The translations under genes and the position numbers were made by a program. A stretch of DNA of 64,000 bases, taken from assembly GCA_035402645.1 (NCBI GenBank), contig DAONDQ010000002.1:5162-69161 (forward strand). The letters are read 5' to 3'. This document shows positions 44,655 through 54,501 of this stretch, piece by piece. The DNA is from DAONDQ01 sp035402645. Lineage in GTDB: Bacteria > Cloacimonadota > Cloacimonadia > Cloacimonadales > DAONDQ01. The notes under the pieces are model-generated. The model did no database searches and was not told where the DNA came from. It saw only the letters and a list, made by a program, of their open reading frames with translations. Position 1 is the stretch's first letter, and every line of letters starts with the position of its first letter.

Positions 44655-44694
44655 AAGCCACGGACGGTGAACTCACAAGTCCGTGGCTTTTTTT
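44655..44694 (+). terminator. strong intrinsic terminator ahead of the ABC exporter genes
   Basis: An 11 bp perfect stem, AAGCCACGGAC (44655-44665) / GTCCGTGGCTT (44679-44689), a 13-base loop, and seven T. The upstream segment CCGTCC (44614-44619) is complementary to GGACGG (44662-44667) within the left arm and loop, so an antiterminator form is possible. Confidence 0.8.
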
Positions 44695-44828
44695 ATGGGC
44701 TGCGGATTACAGGGAACGCACTTGATAAATTGCAATGAGACACAGTCTTATTAGGGAAACAAACTAACCCGGCACGATGTGCCAGCCTTCCTTGAACTGA
44801 GGGAGTGAAGTTTACGAGGAGAAATGCA

Positions 44829-46697
44829 ATGCAACGTTTGAAATTAGTTTGGGATTTACTGAAAGGCAGCAGAACTTTGTACATATTTGCCATTGCATCG
44901 GTTGGGATCGCTACATTCTTTTCTTTTATGTCCCCATTTGTATTGAGGACAACGATAGATTCAGTCATTGGAAAGAAACCACTGGGATTGCCGATGTGGG
45001 CAAGTCACCTGATTCGAGGTCAGGAAGGTGTAGAATGGGTATCTCACCACTTATGGATGGCAGGTTTGATGCTGGTGCTTATCAGTGCCTGTGCCAGTCT
45101 GTTCCAATATATGAAGGGCAGGTTTTCAGCGCAGGCATCGGAAAGATTCGTCAGGGTATTGCGTGAAAGGTTGTACGACCATCTGCAGAGATTGCCGTTC
45201 TCGTATCATGCGAAAGCGGAGACGGGTGACCTCGTGCAGCGTTGTACATCCGATGTCGATACCATCAGAAGATTCCTGGCTGTGCAATTAGTGGAAGTGG
45301 GAAGGGCTGTTTTTATGCTGACGCTTTCCATCCCCATCATGCTGTATCTGAATGTCAGGATGACCTTGATGTCGATGGCGATCATACCCGTGATATTCGC
45401 CTTTGCCGTCATGTTCTTCGTGAAGGTGAAAGCTGCCTTCAAGATCGCTGACGAAGCGGAAGGATCGTTAACAACAGTATTACAGGAAGCAGTGAGCGGA
45501 ATTCGTGTTGTGCGGGCATTTGCCAGGCAGGATTACGAACTGGATAAGTTCGAGATGAAGAACGAGGATATGCGGAACAAGATCTACTGGCTCATCAAAC
45601 TGCTTGCCTGGTACTGGGGAGTCTCCGATTTCCTGTGCATGACGCAGATCGGTATCGTTTTACTGATCGGGGCGTTCTACGCCATTGGAGGTCAGATTAC
45701 CCTAGGTACGCTAATCGTCTTCACAACCTATGAAGGGATGATGCTTTGGCCGATACGCCAGATGGGTAGAGTGCTGACTGATATGGGGAAAGCCATGGTA
45801 TCCCTGAATCGTGTGAATGAGATATTGAGCCAGCCGTTGGAAGAAGTCGAAGGTACAACCACGCTTGAAGAGAATCACAAGTTCAATGGTGAACTCGAAT
45901 TCAGGAAGCTAAGCTTCGGATATTCGGATGAACATTTGATACTGAAGGATGTGAATTTCCATGCCAAAGCTGGTCAGACAATCGCCATCCTGGGAGCCAC
46001 AGGTTCAGGCAAATCAACGTTAGTCAATCTGATCCCAAGACTGTATGATTACCATTTTGGTTCAATCTTATTGGATGGGATCGAATTGAACACGATAGAC
46101 CGTCATTTACTACGAAAGCAGGTGGGAATTGTGCTCCAGGAACCATATCTCTATTCCAAGACAGTCAAGGAGAACATCAGTATGGCAAATAGTGAGGCGG
46201 CAGACGAGACCATATATGATGTCGCTTCCGTGGCTTCCGTTCATGATGCCATCCTTGCTTTTGACCAGGGATATGAGACACCTGTTGGTGAAAAGGGTGT
46301 GACACTTTCAGGCGGACAAAAACAGCGTGTAGCAATTGCCCGTGCCATCCTGCAGGATGCTGCCATCCTGATCTTCGATGATTCACTGAGTGCGGTGGAT
46401 ACCGAAACGGACAGGAAGATTCAGGCGGGATTGAAAGCCCGAAAAGGAAAGGCAACAACATTCATCATTTCACATCGTCTTACGACATTGTCCCAGGCAG
46501 ACCAGATATTGGTGCTGGAAAAAGGAACCATTGTCGAGTCAGGAACTCATGAGGAGCTATTGGCGTACGGTGGTGTGTACCAGAGAATATGGAATCTGCA
46601 GAATAACCTCGATGAAGAGATAGAATTGGGGATTCGCGTTGAGGAAGACAACAGTGAATTGGGGAATATGATTCCTGCTGCTGATTTTGCAGGATAG
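44829..46697 (+). CDS. ABC exporter half-transporter, subunit 1 (degenerate catalytic site)
   Basis: 622 residues from ATG 44829, with GAGGAG seven bases upstream; an in-frame GTG at 44805 is less likely. Six membrane helices (to residue ~320) are fused to an ATPase domain: Walker A GATGSGKST, Q-loop LQEPYLYS, signature LSGGQKQR, Walker B AILIFDDSLSAVD. The catalytic Glu after Walker B is Asp, as in the degenerate subunit of heterodimeric exporters (TM287, BmrC). It pairs with the gene 48 bp downstream. Such exporters expel drugs, lipids or peptides; the substrate is not predictable. Confidence 0.92.
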   Translation: MQRLKLVWDLLKGSRTLYIFAIASVGIATFFSFMSPFVLRTTIDSVIGKKPLGLPMWASHLIRGQEGVEWVSHHLWMAGLMLVLISACASLFQYMKGRFSAQASERFVRVLRERLYDHLQRLPFSYHAKAETGDLVQRCTSDVDTIRRFLAVQLVEVGRAVFMLTLSIPIMLYLNVRMTLMSMAIIPVIFAFAVMFFVKVKAAFKIADEAEGSLTTVLQEAVSGIRVVRAFARQDYELDKFEMKNEDMRNKIYWLIKLLAWYWGVSDFLCMTQIGIVLLIGAFYAIGGQITLGTLIVFTTYEGMMLWPIRQMGRVLTDMGKAMVSLNRVNEILSQPLEEVEGTTTLEENHKFNGELEFRKLSFGYSDEHLILKDVNFHAKAGQTIAILGATGSGKSTLVNLIPRLYDYHFGSILLDGIELNTIDRHLLRKQVGIVLQEPYLYSKTVKENISMANSEAADETIYDVASVASVHDAILAFDQGYETPVGEKGVTLSGGQKQRVAIARAILQDAAILIFDDSLSAVDTETDRKIQAGLKARKGKATTFIISHRLTTLSQADQILVLEKGTIVESGTHEELLAYGGVYQRIWNLQNNLDEEIELGIRVEEDNSELGNMIPAADFAG

Positions 46698-46745
46698 ATC
46701 AATAATATTCCGGTTAAGCCGGTAAGAGTATATAAAGGAGAATCC

Positions 46746-48557
46746 ATGCCTACAAGCGTGTTTAAGGAAAAGGAATACTCGAAGCGTTTCGATATGTCGC
46801 TTTGGGGTAAGGTATTCAGGCAGACATGGGTATATAAGAAGGATATGCTGTTCCTTGCATTTGTGATGGGAATGGTGGCTGCTGTGGATGCCCTGTTTCC
46901 GCAGATGACAAGAAGAGCGATCGATCAGTTCGTCACTCCGCACAGTTTCAAGGGCTTATTGCCTTATACTTTGGAGTACATTGGGCTGATCTTAGTACAG
47001 GTAGTGAATATATGGTTCCTGATTGCCGTTGCCGGCAAAGTGGAAACGAGTATCAATTATCTGTTACGAAAGAAAGGATATGAAAAACTGCAGGCATTAT
47101 CATTTTCATATTATGATGTGACACCTGTAGGTTGGATCATCAGCAGGATGACATCCGATATTGCCAGGCTGGGAGACCTGATTGCCTGGGGAATCGTTGA
47201 TTTCGCCTGGGGTGTATTCATGATGATATTTCTTCTTATCTTCATGTTCGTGATGAATTGGAAACTGGCATTGCTGGTGCTTACCATGGTACCTTTGCTG
47301 GTGCTGGTGAGCAGTAAGTTCCAGATATCCATATTGAAGAGTTATCGTGAGGTGAGAAAGACGAATTCACAAATCACGAGTGCTTTCAATGAAGGGATCA
47401 TGGGAGCGAAGACGACAAAGACGCTGGTTCGTGAAGATGCCAACCTGGGTGAATTTGAGACTTTGACCCATAGGATGTATCACTCTTCTGTACGAGCAGC
47501 GGTTCTTTCATCCCTGTACTTCCCGATCGTGTTGCTGATAGGGACGCTGGGAAGTGGTTTGGTGCTCTGGGTTGGTGGATATAAGGTGATGTCACAGGTG
47601 ATATCGTATGGTACACTGGTGGCATTCATGGCTTATGCAAGCCAATTCTTTGAACCGATATCCAATATGGCACGTATCTTTGCAGAGATGCAGAGTGCCC
47701 AGGCTGCTGCCGAGAGAGTATTTTCCATGATGGAGACGGAACCGGATATCGTGGATGGTCCGGATGTCATCACGGATGCAGATATTCTTTCTCAACCCGT
47801 GAAAGGAGAGATTGAGTTCAAGAATGTACATTTCTCTTATGTCGAGGGAGAAAAGGTGCTCGAAGATTTCAATCTTCATCTGAAACCTGGACAGAAGATT
47901 GCCTTGGTGGGAGAGACGGGATCGGGCAAGAGTACGATCGTGAACCTGATTTGTCGATTCTATCAGCCAAAGGAAGGACAGATATTGATTGATGGGACGG
48001 ATTATACGAAGTACCCACTGAAATGGCTGCAATCGAAACTTGGATATGTATTACAGAACCCGCACCTGTTCAGTGGAACTGTGCGTGAAAATATCCGTTA
48101 CGGAAGATTGGATGCAACAGACTTGGAAGTGGAACAGGCTGCCAGGCTGGTGAATGCCCATGAATTCATCATGGAATTCGAAAATGGATATGATCATCAG
48201 GTTGGAGAAGGCGGAAATCTACTTTCGACAGGACAAAAACAATTAATATCCTTCGCCAGGGCTTTGCTTGCGAACCCGGCATTGTTTATATTGGACGAAG
48301 CAACGTCTTCAGTTGATACAGAGACAGAACTTCTTATTCAAAAGGCTATCGATAAAACCCTGGAAGGAAGAACGAGTTTCATCATAGCCCACAGGTTATC
48401 GACAATTCGTTCTGCTGATAGGATACTGGTCATTGAGAATGGACGTATCATCGAAGATGGTAATCATCAGACGCTGATCCACCAGAGAGGTCATTATTAT
48501 CGATTATATACAAATCAGTTCCTGGAAGAGAAGGAGTTGGAAATCCTGGCTTCTTAA
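46746..48557 (+). CDS. ABC exporter half-transporter, subunit 2 (canonical Glu, altered signature)
   Basis: 603 residues, start ATG 46746 after AAAGGAGAATCC. Six membrane helices, then Walker A GETGSGKST, Q-loop LQNPHLFS, signature LLSTGQKQL (T in place of the first G of LSGGQ) and Walker B LFILDEATSSVD with the normal catalytic Glu. The altered signature is expected to face the Asp-containing site of subunit 1, so the heterodimer would have one active and one degenerate ATP site. The gene ends at a bidirectional terminator. Confidence 0.92.
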   Translation: MPTSVFKEKEYSKRFDMSLWGKVFRQTWVYKKDMLFLAFVMGMVAAVDALFPQMTRRAIDQFVTPHSFKGLLPYTLEYIGLILVQVVNIWFLIAVAGKVETSINYLLRKKGYEKLQALSFSYYDVTPVGWIISRMTSDIARLGDLIAWGIVDFAWGVFMMIFLLIFMFVMNWKLALLVLTMVPLLVLVSSKFQISILKSYREVRKTNSQITSAFNEGIMGAKTTKTLVREDANLGEFETLTHRMYHSSVRAAVLSSLYFPIVLLIGTLGSGLVLWVGGYKVMSQVISYGTLVAFMAYASQFFEPISNMARIFAEMQSAQAAAERVFSMMETEPDIVDGPDVITDADILSQPVKGEIEFKNVHFSYVEGEKVLEDFNLHLKPGQKIALVGETGSGKSTIVNLICRFYQPKEGQILIDGTDYTKYPLKWLQSKLGYVLQNPHLFSGTVRENIRYGRLDATDLEVEQAARLVNAHEFIMEFENGYDHQVGEGGNLLSTGQKQLISFARALLANPALFILDEATSSVDTETELLIQKAIDKTLEGRTSFIIAHRLSTIRSADRILVIENGRIIEDGNHQTLIHQRGHYYRLYTNQFLEEKELEILAS

Positions 48558-48573
48558 ATTTCTAAGAATAGAA

Positions 48574-48605
48574 AAAGGGCGAATCGAGATTCGCCCTTTC
48601 TTTTT
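48574..48605. terminator. bidirectional terminator
   Basis: Perfect 12 bp stem AAAGGGCGAATC (48574-48585) / GATTCGCCCTTT (48588-48599), with A-run before and CTTTTT after; serves the converging exporter and nucleotidase operons. Confidence 0.85.
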
Positions 48606-48619
48606 ATAATTGGTTATTT

Positions 48620-50293
48620 TTATTTCGGTAGGGAATCGAGAGCCTTCTGAAGCTCAGCACTCATTCTCGCATGATCGTCACGTTTCCAGCGATCATCGAT
48701 CTTGGTACGGATTGGTGAGTTCTTTTTAATGTAGTTCACAATACCGTCACGAAGATTTGTCTGGTAATTCGTGATCTGATCTTCAGGTACTGAGGTCAAT
48801 AAGGTCAGACCTGCATTACCCTGCATCAGGAAATCGGTGGTTGCTACCTTATACATCTTGTTGGGATCCCAAGGCTTACCATCGATATAGAGTTCGGTAA
48901 CTCTATCCATGTCAGGACGTGATTTGTTGTAAATCACGTTTGCACCGGATACGAGTAATCCATGACGTCCACCGGCTACACGTGTTTCGATGATCTTTTT
49001 CAGGAAGACACCATTGCACGTGAAGGTAACGATTTGGTTATCGAACGGCATGACATCGAATACCTGTCTGTAGGTGATAGGACCGACAGGGATTTGACCC
49101 CTGACACCGCCAAGGTTCAGGAAACCGAAATCAGCATTGACTTCTGCTGTCATCGCATCTGTACACATATTGCCGATAAGACTCTGGGCATCCACATTTT
49201 CCTTGGAAAGATACACGGAAGTGCTGCCGATGATCTCATCCATACCTTTTTCAGCTATTTTCTGTTCAGCCTTGATGCTGTTGGAAATCTGTTCATCAGG
49301 AAGGAATTCATCATCGAACAAAGTGATCATGGAACCTTCACGAACAGCAGGAAGATCGTAACCTTCGATTTTCTTGGTAACCGGATCGATCTTCAAACTA
49401 ATGATACCGAGGTTACTGCCATAAGCATAACCGGTGAGCACCAGTGTATGAGTGATGGGGTCTGACCAAGGCTTGGCAAATCCCTTATGCATGTGACCAC
49501 CGAGAAAGAGGTCAATACCATTCACTTCATGAGCCAATTCCTGTGCATCGTAGCCCCAGTAGCGTTCAGTGGTCTTGCTTGAACCATCAGCATTGTAACG
49601 GCTTTGGTAAGCAGGCTCCGGATCATAGGGGAGACCCATGTGACCGAGAACAAAAACCAGGTCAGCGCCTTGAGCTTTGACGATTGGGATGTACTTATTC
49701 AGGACATCCTTCTCATCTACGAAATCAAGGTTCTTAATATTCTCAGGGAAACTCATTTTTTCTGTATCAGTGGTTGTTAAACCAATAATACCAATCTTGA
49801 TGCCAAGACGTTCAATGATGATATAAGGACGTATATACGGTGGAGTCTTCCCAGTATCTTTATAGACAATGTTCGCAGAAAGAATCGGGAATTTGACACC
49901 GTTCAGCGTACTGATAAGTGAAGCCTCGCCGGCATCATAATCATGATTACCGAGAGCCATTGCATCATAGCCAATCTCATTATAATAGTTGATGATGGCT
50001 TTTCCCTTTGTAACTGAGCCAACTGGATGACCTTGGAAGAAATCACCCACATCAAAGAGAAGGGTGGATTCTTTGGGACCAGCCTGTGCACGATATTCCT
50101 TGATGACAGTTGCTGCTGTTCCACCGCCACCCAACATGGGAGGGAAATCAGGGTTAATGAACGTTGCCGGGGTTCGATCGATACCACCATGAACGTCATT
50201 TGAAAAGATAATATCCAGTTTCAGGGGTTCAGCACAAAAAAGCGCTGTAGCACCGAGAAGCAGGACTATCAGAAGTAGGTATATGCGTTTCAT
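48620..50293 (-). CDS. secreted 5'-nucleotidase/metallophosphatase
   Basis: 557 residues from ATG 50293, preceded by AAGGAT; a frame from 50311 is longer but has no site. Signal peptide MKRIYLLLIVLLLGATALFC. The N-terminal calcineurin-like phosphatase shows all metal motifs: NDVHGG, GDFFQGHP, LGNHDYDAG, LGHMGL and GGHMHKG. The C-terminal half (GNMCTDAM, FLNLGGVRG, FDVMPFDNQIV) is the nucleotide-binding 5'-nucleotidase domain of UshA-type enzymes. The enzyme releases phosphate from extracytoplasmic nucleotides or UDP-sugars. It is the last gene of an operon with two outer-membrane proteins. Confidence 0.93.
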   Translation of the reverse strand: MKRIYLLLIVLLLGATALFCAEPLKLDIIFSNDVHGGIDRTPATFINPDFPPMLGGGGTAATVIKEYRAQAGPKESTLLFDVGDFFQGHPVGSVTKGKAIINYYNEIGYDAMALGNHDYDAGEASLISTLNGVKFPILSANIVYKDTGKTPPYIRPYIIIERLGIKIGIIGLTTTDTEKMSFPENIKNLDFVDEKDVLNKYIPIVKAQGADLVFVLGHMGLPYDPEPAYQSRYNADGSSKTTERYWGYDAQELAHEVNGIDLFLGGHMHKGFAKPWSDPITHTLVLTGYAYGSNLGIISLKIDPVTKKIEGYDLPAVREGSMITLFDDEFLPDEQISNSIKAEQKIAEKGMDEIIGSTSVYLSKENVDAQSLIGNMCTDAMTAEVNADFGFLNLGGVRGQIPVGPITYRQVFDVMPFDNQIVTFTCNGVFLKKIIETRVAGGRHGLLVSGANVIYNKSRPDMDRVTELYIDGKPWDPNKMYKVATTDFLMQGNAGLTLLTSVPEDQITNYQTNLRDGIVNYIKKNSPIRTKIDDRWKRDDHARMSAELQKALDSLPK

Positions 50294-50326
50294 ATTATAT
50301 CCTTGTTGCACGGTATATACATGAAT

Positions 50327-51796
50327 TTACCATGTATATGTGATGGAAGCAAGTACCTTCACGAAAGATTCTTTTACAGAATCAGGATTTTCCCAACCAC
50401 GATTCGTCAAGACGATAGAATGGGATGAATTGGGCCACAACAGGTAATTGGAAGCATTTTCATTGTATTGTTTATCATTGTAATATGTATCCTTGAACAG
50501 ATCCAATGCTTCGAAATTACGGAAAGAATATGCAATACCAAAATCAAAATAAACCTTACTGCTCATTGCATAGCCTGTACCAGCACTGATTGTAGGTGTC
50601 ATGATCTTGTTGGCATAAAAATAATGATTATCGATGATGGTCTGGAAAGTGGTTTCTGTGTTGAAGCCCATGCGTAATGGGAATCTTTCGTTGATACCGT
50701 GTTCCAAACCAACAGAGTAGTTCACCACATTATCGAAGAACTTGTTTGTTTGCTTCCATTCCACAACTTCCACTTCAGCATTGAAAACTGTACGGAAGAT
50801 GTTTCTTGGAGTATAACTGAATCCGAATTTCAAGGAAGTTGGTAATGAATAATCCTTGATCAGGAGACTGTCTTCAGCGGTCATCGGTAAGTCGTTACGT
50901 TGTCCCTCGCCGAAGATTTCCTGGTAATTTTCATACTTTAAATTGCTGACAGTTATGTCAGTCTTGGGTGTATATTTGAAACCAATAATGACGCGATCCA
51001 GGTATTGTGCAGTGAAACCTGCCTGCATCTGGGTGCCGTATAGATCACGAGATACTGTTTTCGTATAATCGGGAAGTATGTTGTGACCTGGATCAGCGGT
51101 ATTTGTAGTTTGGTTCCAGTTGTTTGGAGCATTGATGGCTTGGTCGATAGCCCATTGTGTCCAACGGATGGTTGTACTTTGGTCATTCGTTCCAATCAAC
51201 GAGGCATATTTCAAACCTAAAGAGAATTTTGCCTTATCAAGATCAATCATATAAGCAATGTTAATACCACCGGAATTCAATTTACCCTTATTGGTAATCG
51301 CATTTCTGGCAATCAGGTTAGGGTATGTGTCTAAATCACTGTTCGAGCTGTTACGAATCTCTTCCCTGTATTTACCGCCAAAATCAACGATGGGCATAAA
51401 GTCCAGTCCAACTGCATAGGTTGATCTACCATATTTCAAAGAAGAAGTGATTGCACCAGCATAGTCTGCATAACCATGAGTATTGGCTGCATAAACTTCA
51501 TCTTCGACATAGTTATCAAACTGGTTAAAGAATGGAAGACTACGTGTCTCTTCCAACTGTGTAGAACCGAAAGAGAATTCCATAGCCAGTTTTGAACCTA
51601 AAGATGCAGTAACGGCAGGATTCAATTGAGAATACATAGGTCTTGCACCATTGGTGATACCTGTATTTCCCATTGCCAGTGAACGGGCATCATACGATAA
51701 AATACGATTACCGAAAACACTGTCAGTCAGAGAATATGAAAATAGGGAAAAAGCTGCTAAGAGCAGGCTTAAGCAGAATATATATCTTTTATTCAT
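50327..51796 (-). CDS. FadL/TodX-like outer membrane protein
   Basis: 489 residues from ATG 51796, preceded by GGGAGGACCC. A signal peptide (MNKRYIFCLSLLLAAFSLFS) is followed by YDARSLAMGNTGITNGARP and SQLNPAVTASL, typical of the FadL/OMPP1 N-terminal plug region. The rest alternates as amphipathic beta strands and ends in SITYTW, an aromatic C-terminal residue as in outer-membrane barrels. FadL proteins take up hydrophobic compounds. PorV-type proteins of the type IX system share this fold, so either role is possible. Genes before and after lie within 18-35 bases. Confidence 0.8.
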   Translation of the reverse strand: MNKRYIFCLSLLLAAFSLFSYSLTDSVFGNRILSYDARSLAMGNTGITNGARPMYSQLNPAVTASLGSKLAMEFSFGSTQLEETRSLPFFNQFDNYVEDEVYAANTHGYADYAGAITSSLKYGRSTYAVGLDFMPIVDFGGKYREEIRNSSNSDLDTYPNLIARNAITNKGKLNSGGINIAYMIDLDKAKFSLGLKYASLIGTNDQSTTIRWTQWAIDQAINAPNNWNQTTNTADPGHNILPDYTKTVSRDLYGTQMQAGFTAQYLDRVIIGFKYTPKTDITVSNLKYENYQEIFGEGQRNDLPMTAEDSLLIKDYSLPTSLKFGFSYTPRNIFRTVFNAEVEVVEWKQTNKFFDNVVNYSVGLEHGINERFPLRMGFNTETTFQTIIDNHYFYANKIMTPTISAGTGYAMSSKVYFDFGIAYSFRNFEALDLFKDTYYNDKQYNENASNYLLWPNSSHSIVLTNRGWENPDSVKESFVKVLASITYTW

Positions 51797-51813
51797 GGGT
51801 CCTCCCAAATGTA

Positions 51814-54501
51814 TTAGAATTTCCAGTCAAGTTGGAATCTGATTTCGTTTTCAACGCGTTCCACGCGTGGGAAGTAATTATCCTGAGTACCGTATGGAAG
51901 GTTGTAATTACGAATAAACTCTTCCTGGGTCTGATACTCTTTATACTTGTATTTGAAACTCATGAACAGATTGGTTGCAATCTGGTCTTGAATCGTGAAC
52001 CAGTATTTCATACCCTTCAATCCCATGAAATCAATTTCAGTATCTTCCCAATCCCAATGAGAGATTCCATGTCCGTTCCAGTAAAGTACGGATCCTGTAA
52101 TCGATAGATCATCATTGAAATTGTGATCATAATTCATGGCAATGAAGTCACCGGTCATTTGAGTGGAACCGCTTGCCTGGTTATTTGCCATTGCTTGACC
52201 AGGATTTGTGATCGAGAGATAGGGTGGTCCCCAAACGGTATTGTATCTGTATTCAAATGACATGTAATCACGAGCGGAAAGGAACATGGCAGTACTGATC
52301 GTATATTCATCCGTTTTGGATACTGCGCGATCCATTGTTTCATCATATCTGTTAATTTGCTTTTTATACTTGGCTCTCAAACTTAACTGGTAGAAGGGAC
52401 GATAATCCAAGTCACCCTGGAAACGGATGCTCTTGCGTCTGTCTGTGAGCCTTTCCCAGATATCCATATAGGTTCTACCCAAAGTGAAATAGCTGTTGAA
52501 ACGGTATCTCGTCTCAAAGTATAAGCCTCTTTCAGCCTGTGCTTGAGCACTGTTATATACCATATCGGACAGAAGTGGATTGGTGAGGGTATAGCCGTAA
52601 TCTTCCAGAACAGTATCAGTGAATTTCTGATGTTCAGAGAAACCTCTGCTGTAAGGATTATCGAATCCGACATCATAATTCCTGAATAAACTCAAGAGAT
52701 ACAGGTTATCGAATTGCGTATAGGATGTAATGACAAAAGCCTTGGGATCATCACCAAGCTTGGTGTCTTTTCCATCGACTGTCAGTTCTGAGTATTCACC
52801 CTGTATCGAAGTATTCTTAATCACGCTCATCCAATCGAAACCAATGACTCTTCTGTAATCTCTGTTATATTTACTGGTTTTCGTGCTATAGAGACCTTTG
52901 ATCTCTGAACTTGCGATCTTCCAGTATTTATAATTATATGAATCACGAATGAGCATTTGTTTCAATGAATCAATGGTTGAAGGTACATAAAAGTCAGCAT
53001 TATCATATACTGATGTATAAGTTGAGAAACCTACATGTGTTCCTGTGAATGGGCTTAATGATAAGTGTCCACCGGTAACCGTTTCAGTCAGGATATCATG
53101 TCGTGGTGCCAGATTAATGTAATCCTTTGCCCACGGAATGTATCCGGGTGTCTGAAGTTCCTGGTTGAAAAAGCTTTCAGCCTTTTCCAAAGACTCATTA
53201 TCGAAGGAACGGGTAGGGGTGATATAGCCGAATACCTGGTAGTTTCCATCTGCATCCTTTACAGGAGAATAATGATGGACACCGAGTGAATCCACTGTTT
53301 GATTCAGGTAAACAACAGCATCTTTTTTATCACGTGAATAGAAGAGAGATGCTTCCATCCAAGTCTTTTTCAGTTCCAGGGCTCCACCGCGCATGGAATA
53401 TTCCTGTGTACGGGATAAATCAGGGGTGATTCCCAGGATACGCTTCGTGAACCCATATCCGGTATTACGGGATGTGTAATAATCGGTGTTATCCATGGTG
53501 AGACCTTCACCATAGCTGACACGGTAATTACCAAGATATGCCTTAAGTCCTGTCAAACCGAATAAATCGACTGTATTCTCGTATCCGGCATAAAATTTTC
53601 CATCTTTGATCAAATCAGTCTGCTCAGTATCGAACATATCTTTGCTACCAGCGGGTGAATCGTATAAAGCACCTGCCTTGAAGTTACTTCCATACCGAAC
53701 ACGCAACTTGTTCAAGACCGAGGCTTCATATTTATCCATATGGAAATAGCCCCAGTAACAGTTTTCCTTCTTATTCGTCTCCGCCATTACAGAATCAGGT
53801 AATACAGTACCTGAGGCAACGATACCATAGGTCTGAGGTATCAGGGGAAGTTTGTACATGGCTTGAGGATCGTCTTCATAGGGTATACTCTGGTATTTCA
53901 ACTGATAATCTACAAAAAGCCTATCTTTAATGGGAGGTTCCTTGTAGTAAACATAGTTCTTCATGTTGGAATAACCATAGTAGGATAAACCGGGAGAGTT
54001 CTTCAGGTCTCTCTGGTCTGCCAGTGTATCACCCTGCGCTCTGCGTTTCATAACAGCATAGGCATCAACGGGAGAGACATTGGGAAGACTCAGGTAATCA
54101 TTAAAGAACATACCATTCGCATTTTGCGGTGTCATCAGGAAGTCTTCCCACACGTCGGACATACCTTCCTGTGATCCTTCATTGGCATCCATTCTCTGCA
54201 GAAGATATCCAATCTGCTGTCTGCGAAGAACAGAGTCATCTGTTTCTATGTAATGCGACACAGTGATCAGAGAGCGAATTTTCTCCATTGTCATCTGATC
54301 GATGGAAGATATCTTACGTAAATCATAAATATCTTCAAAGTAGGCAATATTCTGCCTGTAATCGTAAATATCCTTGGCCTGTTGTTCCGTAATCGGCAGT
54401 GTCTTCAATTCAGCCATTGTGGCTTTATTCAGATCGACCTTTGCTGCAAATAACGGGATTGCAAGCATGCACAAGAAAAGGAATAGGAATTTTTTCATCA
54501 T
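51814..54501 (-). CDS. outer-membrane barrel-like protein with N-terminal helix-hairpin-helix domain
   Basis: 895 residues, start ATG 54501 after AAAGGAATCACG. A signal peptide (to FAA, residue ~20) is followed at once by a ComEA-like helix-hairpin-helix pair (VDLNKATMAELKTLP..., then FEDIYDLRKISSIDQMTMEKI), residues ~22-80. The remaining ~780 residues show repeated beta-strand patterns (FKAGALYDSP, LKAYLGNYRVSYGEGL, SFEYRYNTVWGP) and end in QLDWKF, an aromatic outer-membrane signal. Helix-hairpin-helix domains normally bind DNA, so a role in handling extracellular DNA can be proposed, but it is unproven. First gene of the operon with the FadL-like barrel and the nucleotidase. Confidence 0.8.
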   Translation of the reverse strand: MMKKFLFLFLCMLAIPLFAAKVDLNKATMAELKTLPITEQQAKDIYDYRQNIAYFEDIYDLRKISSIDQMTMEKIRSLITVSHYIETDDSVLRRQQIGYLLQRMDANEGSQEGMSDVWEDFLMTPQNANGMFFNDYLSLPNVSPVDAYAVMKRRAQGDTLADQRDLKNSPGLSYYGYSNMKNYVYYKEPPIKDRLFVDYQLKYQSIPYEDDPQAMYKLPLIPQTYGIVASGTVLPDSVMAETNKKENCYWGYFHMDKYEASVLNKLRVRYGSNFKAGALYDSPAGSKDMFDTEQTDLIKDGKFYAGYENTVDLFGLTGLKAYLGNYRVSYGEGLTMDNTDYYTSRNTGYGFTKRILGITPDLSRTQEYSMRGGALELKKTWMEASLFYSRDKKDAVVYLNQTVDSLGVHHYSPVKDADGNYQVFGYITPTRSFDNESLEKAESFFNQELQTPGYIPWAKDYINLAPRHDILTETVTGGHLSLSPFTGTHVGFSTYTSVYDNADFYVPSTIDSLKQMLIRDSYNYKYWKIASSEIKGLYSTKTSKYNRDYRRVIGFDWMSVIKNTSIQGEYSELTVDGKDTKLGDDPKAFVITSYTQFDNLYLLSLFRNYDVGFDNPYSRGFSEHQKFTDTVLEDYGYTLTNPLLSDMVYNSAQAQAERGLYFETRYRFNSYFTLGRTYMDIWERLTDRRKSIRFQGDLDYRPFYQLSLRAKYKKQINRYDETMDRAVSKTDEYTISTAMFLSARDYMSFEYRYNTVWGPPYLSITNPGQAMANNQASGSTQMTGDFIAMNYDHNFNDDLSITGSVLYWNGHGISHWDWEDTEIDFMGLKGMKYWFTIQDQIATNLFMSFKYKYKEYQTQEEFIRNYNLPYGTQDNYFPRVERVENEIRFQLDWKF

